A stretch of DNA of 29,664 bases from an uncultured Coriobacteriaceae bacterium. GTDB lineage: Bacteria; Actinomycetota; Coriobacteriia; Coriobacteriales; Atopobiaceae. The position numbers and the translations under genes are program-made. Positions 1-6,164 of the stretch are shown here, in pieces (positions within the stretch are counted from its first letter, which is position 1; each line of letters opens with the position of its first letter). Location: assembly GCA_900552935.1 (NCBI GenBank), contig USBN01000014.1, forward strand, positions 1 to 29,664. Reading direction: 5' to 3'. The notes beneath the pieces were generated by a model. It was given only the letters and a program-made list of their open reading frames with translations. It made no database searches and had not been told where the DNA came from.

Positions 1-31
1 AGCGGGGACCATCAAGCCGATGGCCCCCGCT
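1..31 (-). terminator. Hairpin downstream of the ABC-transporter lipoprotein gene
   Basis: Arms AGCGGGG (1-7) and CCCCGCT (25-31) are perfectly complementary, with an inner CCAT/ATGG stem and a 7-nt loop. The one imperfect pair is A·C when read on + but G·U when read on -, so the stem is continuous only in leftward RNA. That fits a terminator or intercistronic hairpin about 70 nt after the stop codon of the gene at 103-1344. Any U-tract would lie outside the window. Confidence 0.45.
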
Positions 32-102
32 CGCTATCCACACTATTAAGGACGACGCGTCTTAGACGGAACGCGCGAGACGCCCGCCCAATCGCTGCAG
101 GA

Positions 103-1344
103 TTAGTCCAGCGGCTGATACACGCCGTCCTTGATGACCATGCCCTTGGGCTCCTTGGAGACCTCGCCGGTCTCCTTCCAAGTCATGTTCTCGCCGGTCA
201 AGCCAGAGTAGGTGTAGCCATCGACGATGGCGGCCTTGAGCTTGTCGCAGATGTCGGAGGCGCTCATATCAGGCGTGCACTCGGTCTTCTCGAGGAGGTC
301 CTTGATGACGTAGACGCAGTCATAGGCGTCAGCGGCGAACTGAATCGGCTCGTCACCATAGGCGTCCTTGTAAGCCCTGGTGAAGGCGGAGGTCTTCTCG
401 TCGGTCGCGGTGGCGACGAACGGAGTCAGAAGCATGAGGCCCTCGGCGAGGGAGGTGTCGAAGCCCTCCACGGTGAGGATGCCGTCCATGCCGTCGCAAC
501 CGAAGAACTTGGTGTCATAGCCCATGTTGGCGGCCTGGGTGAGGATGAGTGCGGCCGGGGTGTAGTAGATTGGGAGGAAGACGAGGTCAGCGCCGGCGTT
601 CTTCGCGTCATTCAGCTGGACGGAGAAGTCCGTGGCGTTATCGGCCGTGAACGTGGTGGTCGAGACGATGGTGAGGTTCTGCTCGGCAGCCTCGGCCTCG
701 AACTTCTTGAAGACGCCGGTGGAGTAGGCATCGGAGTTGTCGTAGATGACGGCGATCTTGGTGCCGAGCTGCTTCTGCGCGAGGTACTGAGCGGACGCGG
801 TGCCCTGGTTCGGGTCCGTGAAGCACATCTGGAAGACGTTGTCCTTGCGCGGCGTGGTCACGTTGCCGTCGGCGTCGGCCTGGCCGCCGATGACGTCGTT
901 TGACGAGGCGGACGGCGTGAGCTCGAAGACGTTGTCAGCGTTGGTCTCGGCGGAGACGGCCACGCACGGAGCGGTGGTGGTGGTACCGACGAGGACCTGC
1001 AGGCCCCAGTCCTTCAGGTTGTTGTACGCGTTAACGGACTTCTCGGGATCGTGCTCGTCATCCTGACAGTTGTGGACGAACTGGATGGAACCGCCAGCGG
1101 CGTTGATCTCGTCGACGGCGAGCTGGGCGCCGTTCTTGGTGGCGTTGCCGTAGATGGCGGCGCCGCCGGTGAGAGGGCCGATGTTGCCGATCTTGAAGGC
1201 GTTAGCGGAATCGGAACCAGAGGCCGTGCTCGCGGAAGAGCCGGAGTTGCCGCAACCGGCAAGAGCAGTCGCGCTTAGAATGCTCGCGGCACCAGACAGC
1301 TTCACGAAGTTCCTACGAGTCATGTCAAAACGCTTGGACTCCAT
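103..1344 (-). CDS. Branched-chain amino-acid type ABC transporter substrate-binding lipoprotein
   Basis: A 413-residue periplasmic-binding-protein-like lipoprotein of the LivJ/Leu-Ile-Val-binding family, the extracytoplasmic receptor of a HAAT-type ABC importer. Residues 9-15 (TRRNFVK) form a twin-arginine motif, and LAGC ending at Cys31 is a lipobox, so Tat export and lipid anchoring are likely. A Ser/Ala/Gly linker follows (about 32-46). The mature domain opens with KIGNIGPLTGGAAIYGN, typical of the family, and contains further type I binding-fold blocks (GADLVFLPIYYTPAALIL, FAADAYDCVYVIKDLL). The start is set by GAGGAGGA about 8 nt upstream. No permease or ATPase genes are visible; since the gene reads leftward, liv-type partners could lie just outside the left edge. 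The ligand cannot be read from sequence: leucine/isoleucine/valine, other amino acids or amides are all possible. Confidence 0.88.
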   Translation of the reverse strand: MESKRFDMTRRNFVKLSGAASILSATALAGCGNSGSSASTASGSDSANAFKIGNIGPLTGGAAIYGNATKNGAQLAVDEINAAGGSIQFVHNCQDDEHDPEKSVNAYNNLKDWGLQVLVGTTTTAPCVAVSAETNADNVFELTPSASSNDVIGGQADADGNVTTPRKDNVFQMCFTDPNQGTASAQYLAQKQLGTKIAVIYDNSDAYSTGVFKKFEAEAAEQNLTIVSTTTFTADNATDFSVQLNDAKNAGADLVFLPIYYTPAALILTQAANMGYDTKFFGCDGMDGILTVEGFDTSLAEGLMLLTPFVATATDEKTSAFTRAYKDAYGDEPIQFAADAYDCVYVIKDLLEKTECTPDMSASDICDKLKAAIVDGYTYSGLTGENMTWKETGEVSKEPKGMVIKDGVYQPLD

Positions 1345-1420
1345 CTTTCATCCTCCTCGATACGGCCCGATGAGACGTTTTTAACGCACCCGGTCAGGCC
1401 TCCCCCGAGCACGTTGGTTA

Positions 1421-1449
1421 GCTATCCTAGCGTGCATAAAACGGATAGC
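1421..1449 (-). promoter_or_regulatory. Inverted repeat over a possible promoter of the binding-protein gene
   Basis: GCTATCC (1421-1427) and GGATAGC (1443-1449) form a perfect 7-bp inverted repeat about 80-105 nt upstream of the start codon. In the same place the - strand reads TTGCTA, 16 nt, TAGGAT, a weak -35/-10 pair. The overlap would suit an operator, but the promoter match is modest and neither has been shown to function. Confidence 0.35.
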
Positions 1450-1468
1450 AAGATGGAAATCCATAAGG

Positions 1469-1482
1469 TGAAAACGTTTTAA
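1469..1482. promoter_or_regulatory. cre-like / LacI-family operator candidate
   Basis: TGAAAACGTTTTAA contains the perfect palindrome AAAACGTTTT with a central CG. It differs at one base from the classical catabolite-responsive form TGAAAACGTTTTCA. It lies about 125 nt upstream of the binding-protein start codon in AT-rich DNA. A LacI/GalR-family regulator is the natural reader; which one is unknown. Confidence 0.45.
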
Positions 1483-1528
1483 CATCGCCGAAATATAAGC
1501 CCAGTTATGTAAGCGAATTCAATATAGG

Positions 1529-1560
1529 AAGTGACGCCGGCAGGTGCGCCGACGCCACTT
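1529..1560 (-). terminator. Stem-loop terminator after the DegT-family gene
   Basis: Arms 1529-1541 and 1548-1560 give a 13-bp stem with a 6-nt loop. Two positions pair as G·U only in leftward RNA and are A·C mismatches on the other strand, so the hairpin belongs to the - strand gene that ends at 1649. The downstream tract (CCTATATTG) is only moderately U-rich. The rest of the 304-nt gap 1345-1648 shows the two operator-like sites above and no gene. Confidence 0.5.
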
Positions 1561-1648
1561 GGTTGCGCCCATGTTGGAAGCGCGTTTATGCGGTTGGTGA
1601 AGCGGGACGCGCGGGAGCTGTCGGCGGCCGAGCGCGGAGCCGGCGGGG

Positions 1649-2953
1649 CTAGCGGGCGGCCTCGATGACGAGGCGGGCGACCTCGCGGGCTCGTTCGGGC
1701 GTGACGTCCGTCGGAAGCGACACGGCGCCCTCGCAGGCACGCGCGGTCTTGGGCCATGCAGCGAGCGTGCCGTCCCAGCCGTAGGCCTCGGGCTTCGTGA
1801 CGCCCGGGAAGAGGGGCTCGCGATACCACGCAACTGCATAGAGTCCCGCGGCGCGCACGGACTTGATAGCGGCATCGGCGCGCTCGGCGTCCTCGAGGAA
1901 GATCGGGAAGCGCAAAAGCGGCTGGGCCTCCCCCGCAAAGGCGGCAGCGGGGACGCTCACGCCGGCGACGTCCGCGAACTCCTCGCAATAGACAGCGACG
2001 GCCTCGCGGCGCAGGGCCTCGTTGGCGTCAAGGCCGGCAAGCGCGGCGCGCGCGGTGTCGCAGACCCAATCGCCCGGGCGCTCGGGCGCGCTCGCGAGCC
2101 CACCCGCAAGCTCGGCCTCGCCGATCGCGGGCTCAAAGGCCCCGCTGGCCGTCAGGCGGCGGCGCAGCGCGTGGCTGATGCCGGCCGGCAGGTGATTGAG
2201 GACGCGAATCTGGTTGAGGTAGTGGCGCGCAGCCTTGGCACGGCGCTCACCGAGGGCAGGCAGCGCCTCCAGGCGAGCGATGACGTCTGCGCCAAGGGGC
2301 GTAGCAGCAAACTCCGGGTTCACCCAGACGGCACCGCCGAAGTGCGTCGGCAGCATCTTCTCGACGCCGAAGGAGTGGAAGGACAGGTCCGCGAGCGGCC
2401 TGCCCTAGGCGTCGACGGCGAGACGGCCCACGCAGTGCGCGCAGTCCTCGAGCACGACCGCCCCGCGCGCGTGAGCAGCGGAGGCGAGCGCGGCGTCCGC
2501 CTCGGGCGCCATGAGGCCGCAGGTATGCTGCAGCATGACGGCGGAGGGCTCACCGGCGAGCGCGGCCGGGATGGCCAGCGTGTCAGGGTCGATGTCGCAG
2601 AAGACGGGCGAAAGGCCCGCAGAGGTGATCGGGTCGACGGCGGTGCAGCAGGTGAAGAGCTGCGTGGCGACCTCGCGGCCGCCTGCCGCCGCGATGGCGT
2701 CGCAAGCGACACGCATCGCCTGGCGCGCCTTGAACGTGAGGTGCCAGTCCTCGGACCTCGTACCGGAGCGCGCCGCCAGCATCTGGCGGACGGCGAGATC
2801 GGAGGGGGTGTCCGCGGCAGGTGCCTCGGCGGCGCCCGCGCCTGTGGCTCCCACTGGCTGCTCGGTGCCCTTCTCGGCGGTGCCCGTGGCCGCGGCCCCC
2901 ACGCGCTGCTCGGCGCACTTCTCGGCGGCGCCCGCGCACTTCTCGGCTGCCAT
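1649..2953 (-). pseudogene. DegT/DnrJ/EryC1-family aminotransferase interrupted by an in-frame amber codon
   Basis: One frame encodes about 434 codons of a PLP-dependent sugar-aminotransferase-like (DegT/DnrJ/EryC1/StrS) protein, but codon 183 is TAG (2405-2407). Reading continues in the same frame, with no indel, into SFHSFGVEKMLPT, where Lys199 is the expected PLP-binding lysine. The upstream half carries VFCDIDPDTL and VVLEDCAH, also typical. A single C-to-T change (CAG to TAG) or G-to-T change (GAG to TAG) would explain the stop. Both halves otherwise look coding, so the lesion is recent, a sequencing error, or suppressed. The first 50 residues are an Ala/Glu/Lys/Cys-rich low-complexity tract with repeats, so the functional start could be later. 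The start shares one base with the ATP-grasp gene's stop (TAATG), implying translational coupling. The sugar or other substrate is unknown. An ATG just after the Lys codon could restart translation but would lose the active site. Confidence 0.8.
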
Positions 2954-4176
2954 TAGGACAAGTCCCTCTTGCCGAAGTACTTGCGGAAGTCCACCACGTA
3001 GTGGACCCAGAGCTTGGACATGTTCCACAGGCGCTTCGGGTTGTTGTCCTTCGCGCCGAAGATGGTCGTGCCGCACTTGCCCTGGCTCATGAGCTCGAGC
3101 GCGCGGCGCTTCTCCGGGCCCTCCTCCACGTACTTGCGCACGACGCACTTGGGCACGCCGTACCAGAGGACCTCGTTGGTCGCGCGAACGGGCTCAAGCA
3201 CGCCGCCGTCAAGGAGATCGTCGACGGCGTAGCGGGCGAGGTTGTAGCCGGAGAGCGTCGTGAAGAAGCTGCTGCGGCCGGCACGCGGGTTCACCTCGAA
3301 CAGTCGGAAGGAGCCGTCGCGCGGGTCGTACTTCATGTCGATGTTGAAGAAGCCGCGGTAGCCGCTGTGGCCAAGCAGGCTCTCCACCGTGTCGTAGATG
3401 GCGTCGTCCGCATACGACAGGATCGCGGCGTAGTTGCCGATCGCCATGGGCGAGTAGTCCTCGAGCAGCGGGTGGCCGAGGCTCATGAGGGTCACGGTGC
3501 CGTCACCGCGCACGTAGCCGTTGACCACGCGCATGTTGCGGTCGTCGCCAGGGATGAAGTCCTGAATGATGAGACGGCCCGGGTAGCCGGCCTCGTAGAT
3601 GCGGCGGACGGTCTCCTCGAGCTCCTCGGGCGTGTCGAGGACGAAGGCCTTCTTCTGGCCTTCGAACGGGTGGGCGCGGTAGGCAGGGGCGTCGGAGGGC
3701 TTGAGGGCCACGGGGAAGCCGAAGGGCAGCTCGGGGACGGTCGGTCCGTCGGTTACGGCCGTCTTGGGATACGGGACGTGGCGCTCCTCGCAGAGCCGGT
3801 AGAAGCTCTCCTTGTCGTTCATGCGGTCGACGATGTCGCCGGAGGCGCACACGACGGCGTAGCGCGCGTCGAGGTCGTCCATCTGGTGCGAGAGCGCGAC
3901 GGAGTAGTCATCCCCGCAGGGAACGAGCAGCGGGACCACATCGCCGAAGCCGTCGGCCGCTGCGTTCAGGACCTCGGTGAGGCGCGTGCCCTCGAGCAGG
4001 TCCGGCACGACGCGGACCTCGATGAACTTCGAGTTGGCCGTCGGCGTGAGGCCAAAGGTGCCGTACACCACGCACGTCGAGCCGAACTCCTCATAGAACG
4101 CGCGGGCCATGCCATATCCCGCAATCTCGGTCCCGAGAAGAACCGGGACGAACGGACGCCTATCCGTGCTGCTCAT
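2953..4176 (-). CDS. ATP-grasp carboxylate-amine ligase, D-aspartate-ligase-like
   Basis: A 407-residue ATP-grasp enzyme. The N-terminus VPVLLGTEIAGYGMARAFYEE resembles the opening of peptidoglycan D-aspartate ligases (Asl family, which activate D-Asp and join it to the lysine side chain of the cell-wall precursor). ATP-grasp features follow: ALKP with Lys159, LIIQDFIPGDD (202-212) as the hinge strand, and FEVNPRAG with Glu294, Asn296 and Arg298 for Mg-ATP. Start 4176 is chosen because GGGAGGGAG lies just upstream; the open frame continues further upstream but there is low-complexity and unlike a protein. The neighbours are a DegT-type aminotransferase (TAATG overlap), a wall peptidase and MurJ, with an aspartate racemase 4.3 kb away, consistent with a cell-envelope role. 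The amino-acid substrate is inferred; other acid-amine ligations are possible. Confidence 0.75.
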   Translation of the reverse strand: MSSTDRRPFVPVLLGTEIAGYGMARAFYEEFGSTCVVYGTFGLTPTANSKFIEVRVVPDLLEGTRLTEVLNAAADGFGDVVPLLVPCGDDYSVALSHQMDDLDARYAVVCASGDIVDRMNDKESFYRLCEERHVPYPKTAVTDGPTVPELPFGFPVALKPSDAPAYRAHPFEGQKKAFVLDTPEELEETVRRIYEAGYPGRLIIQDFIPGDDRNMRVVNGYVRGDGTVTLMSLGHPLLEDYSPMAIGNYAAILSYADDAIYDTVESLLGHSGYRGFFNIDMKYDPRDGSFRLFEVNPRAGRSSFFTTLSGYNLARYAVDDLLDGGVLEPVRATNEVLWYGVPKCVVRKYVEEGPEKRRALELMSQGKCGTTIFGAKDNNPKRLWNMSKLWVHYVVDFRKYFGKRDLS

Positions 4177-4183
4177 GCGCACT

Positions 4184-4350
4184 CCCTCCCGCGCCGGCGC
4201 CGCCGGCATCGGATGTCTGAACGCGCGCCGGGTCGACCTTGGCGCGCGGATCGGTCTTACTTGCAGCCGCCGCGCGCGACGTAGCCGGCGCGGTGGCCCC
4301 ACTTGCATCCGCCGCGCGCCAGCGGCGCGACGGGGTCTCACACTCACACA
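4184..4350 (-). other. Low-complexity GC-rich leader with a 42-bp direct repeat
   Basis: This gap between the NlpC/P60 terminator and the ligase start is extremely GC-rich. A 19-bp block starting ACTTGCA recurs with one mismatch at 4259-4277 and 4301-4319 (period 42). In one leftward frame it reads as an Ala/Ser/Thr-rich tail that runs 17 nt past the ligase start and then stops. It may be a remnant of a lost coding end or an out-of-frame N-terminal extension; no independent gene is supported. Confidence 0.35.
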
Positions 4351-4352
4351 AA

Positions 4353-4380
4353 GGCGGGGCGCCCCGGAAGGCACCCCGCC
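4353..4380 (-). terminator. Terminator of the NlpC/P60 gene
   Basis: Leftward RNA forms GGCGGGG-U-GCC / GGC-G-CCCCGCC, an 11-bp stem with the inner U·G as wobble and a 6-nt loop, followed by UUUGUGUG. It lies 24 nt after the stop codon of the NlpC/P60 gene and separates it from the ligase gene. Confidence 0.7.
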
Positions 4381-4404
4381 AAAGTCTAGCTTTCTTTCGC
4401 CCCG

Positions 4405-5634
4405 TTAGACGATGGGGCCGCCGCCAACGAAGCTGCCCGACGAATAGTACACGCTGGCGATTTCGACACCACCCCAGTTGGAGTGGATCATGAGGCCGCC
4501 GCCGATGCACATGCCCACGTGGGTGGTGCTGTTGACACCGCCGCCCCAGAACATGAGGTCACCCGCCTGGAGCTGGCTTTGGTCCGTCGTCCAGCCGCCG
4601 CTATCGAGGCACCAGCCGATCATCGAGTTGCCGCGACCGTTGCTCATGCGCTGACCGCGCGGGATGGAGATGCCGGCCTTCTTGTAGGCCCACCACACGA
4701 GGCCGGAGCAGTCAAACTCCTGGCCGGGGATGGCGTTGCCGGCCCACGAGTAGCTGACGCCGAGCTGGGACTTGGCGGCGGCGATGGCACCGGAGACGCC
4801 GGAGCCAAAGTCCTGGTTACCGCTGGAGTGGGAGCCGGAGTTGCTGTTCGAGCCAGAACTCGAGTTGCCGTTTGAGCCGGAGTTGCCACCCGAGTTATTG
4901 CTCGAGCCGGAGTTGCCAGAGGCGGCGCTGCTCGAGCCGGAGTTGTTCGAGCCAGCGTTGCCGCCGGCGTTCGCGGCGGCCTCCGCCTCGGCCCTACGCT
5001 GGGCCTCTTCGGCGGCGAGCGCCTCCTGGACCTCGCTCGACAGCGAACTCACATAGGACTGCTGCTGCTCGAGAGCGCTCTGGATCTCGCCGGCCTTGGT
5101 CTGTGCGTCATCGACGAGCCTCTGCTGCTCCTCCTGCTGGGACTCGAGCTCGTTCTGCTTGGCGGCGAGTTCAGCCTGAACGCCCTGGACTTGGCTGATA
5201 ACCTCGGCGTCAGACTCCGCCACGCGGTTCGCGTAGTAGACGCGGCTGACGAGGTCCTCGAAGCTCGAGGAGTCGAAGATGATCGAGACGAGTGAGACAC
5301 CGCCGGTCTTGTAGTTGGAGGAGACGCGGCCGGCGAGGGTTTCTTGCGCGGCGTCGAGTTCGGTCTGCTTCTGCGAGACCTCCTCCTGCGTGGAGGCGAT
5401 CTGAGCTCGGGTGTCCTCGAGCTGCGCCTGGAGCTGTTCGAGCTCGGCGAAAGCGTTGTTAGCCTGCTCCTGGTACTTGGCGGTCTGGGCCTCGGCCTGT
5501 TGGAGCTGGGCCTGGAGGTCCGACGAAGACGCCGCGAGGGCGGCAGTGGGCGACGTGGCAAACAGAAGCCCCGCGGTAACAACGGTGACGACGAGGCGCT
5601 TGCCGACGGTGGGGGCTGTGCGTTTAAGGTTCAT
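4405..5634 (-). CDS. Secreted coiled-coil NlpC/P60 peptidoglycan endopeptidase
   Basis: A 409-residue exported wall hydrolase. Residues 1-34 are a Sec signal peptide (MNLKR basic start, hydrophobic core, cleavage after ALA). Residues 37-215 are a long Gln/Glu/Ala-rich coiled coil of the kind that regulates PcsB/RipA-like hydrolases. Residues 222-283 are a Ser/Gly/Asn linker. Residues 284-409 are the NlpC/P60 domain with Cys309 in FDCSGL, His372 in THVGM and His384 in MIHSN as the catalytic triad. Such enzymes cut D-Glu to diamino-acid bonds in stem peptides and act in cell separation. Start 5634 follows AGGAGAGG; an in-frame ATG 54 nt upstream lacks a good site and would precede the signal peptide awkwardly. 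The gene appears monocistronic, with its own promoter at 5660-5688 and a terminator at 4353-4380. Confidence 0.93.
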   Translation of the reverse strand: MNLKRTAPTVGKRLVVTVVTAGLLFATSPTAALAASSSDLQAQLQQAEAQTAKYQEQANNAFAELEQLQAQLEDTRAQIASTQEEVSQKQTELDAAQETLAGRVSSNYKTGGVSLVSIIFDSSSFEDLVSRVYYANRVAESDAEVISQVQGVQAELAAKQNELESQQEEQQRLVDDAQTKAGEIQSALEQQQSYVSSLSSEVQEALAAEEAQRRAEAEAAANAGGNAGSNNSGSSSAASGNSGSSNNSGGNSGSNGNSSSGSNSNSGSHSSGNQDFGSGVSGAIAAAKSQLGVSYSWAGNAIPGQEFDCSGLVWWAYKKAGISIPRGQRMSNGRGNSMIGWCLDSGGWTTDQSQLQAGDLMFWGGGVNSTTHVGMCIGGGLMIHSNWGGVEIASVYYSSGSFVGGGPIV

Positions 5635-5659
5635 TGTCCCTCTCCTTTCGGGTGGTATC

Positions 5660-5688
5660 AGTATAGGCGAGGATTCCGCCGCGCCCAA
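5660..5688 (-). promoter_or_regulatory. Promoter of the NlpC/P60 gene
   Basis: Reading leftward: TTGGGC (5688-5683), 17 nt, TATACT (5665-5660). The -10 matches consensus at five of six positions with ideal spacing, while the -35 shares only TTG. Transcription would begin about 20 nt before the start codon, leaving room for the ribosome binding site. Confidence 0.55.
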
Positions 5689-5744
5689 CCCCCGACAACA
5701 GATGGCGTCACTGTATGCTCACACAACCTGGTCAGGCGGCAGTT

Positions 5745-5945
5745 TGGCCGTTGACGCCGGTGTCCCAGCGGCAGGCGATGTGTCGAGGCCCAGAGCAATC
5801 GCAACATGTCAGCGGCGGCGGCCCGGAACTGCAGGCGGCACGCCGACGGTCCAGAGCAATCGCAGCATCTCGGCGGCACCGGCGTCCCGAAACAGCAGAC
5901 GGCACGCCGGAGGCCCGAAGCGGCCGCGGCGTGCCAGCGGCTTAG
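5745..5945. repeat. Degenerate 61-62 bp tandem repeats
   Basis: The block CCAGAGCAATCGCA occurs at 5790-5803 and 5851-5864 (61 bp apart). A GCAGxCGGCACGCCG block occurs near 5831 and 5893 (62 bp apart). A third, more decayed unit follows from about 5912. The period is not a multiple of three and no frame is convincing, so this looks like non-coding decayed repeat DNA. It fills much of the 530-nt gap between the NlpC/P60 gene and murJ. Confidence 0.55.
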
Positions 5946-6033
5946 GACGGCCGCGGCATCCTGTCTGCTTGGCCCGCCGCCTTCGTCTTTGCGAAAATGG
6001 GCGGTCGTTTTTGGCTTTCCCCGAAAAGAATGA

Positions 6034-6158
6034 CGAAATGACGTGGCATTTTTCGCTCGCGCCGAGTAGAGGCCCAATCCTCATTTGGGAAACCGCAGGT
6101 AGACTAATTGCTGTAAAAAGCTCTACTTTGCGTTCGTCGTTTTTGCCACGTCATTTCG
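6034..6158. repeat. 125-bp element with 15-bp terminal inverted repeats
   Basis: CGAAATGACGTGGCA (6034-6048) is repeated exactly in reverse at 6144-6158. In both arms a second block, AGTAGAG, follows after exactly 16 nt (6065-6071, and inverted at 6121-6127). A further GTCGTTTTTGGC near 6003-6014 resembles GTCGTTTTTGCC of the right arm. The element begins 7 nt beyond the murJ stop codon. No clear target-site duplication is visible. It could be a small non-autonomous mobile repeat or a paired regulator site. Confidence 0.6.
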
Positions 6159-6164
6159 GCTCCG

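Noticed and set aside
2405..2407. Pyrrolysine or other amber recoding in the DegT-family gene
   Set aside because: No downstream recoding structure was recognised, several neighbours end in TAG as an ordinary stop, and this family is not known for pyrrolysine. A point mutation is simpler.
5658..6077. A 139-codon leftward frame in the NlpC/P60-murJ gap
   Set aside because: It has no ribosome site, is Arg/Cys/Ala-rich with no recognisable domain, runs through the 61-62 bp repeats out of phase, and covers the NlpC/P60 promoter.
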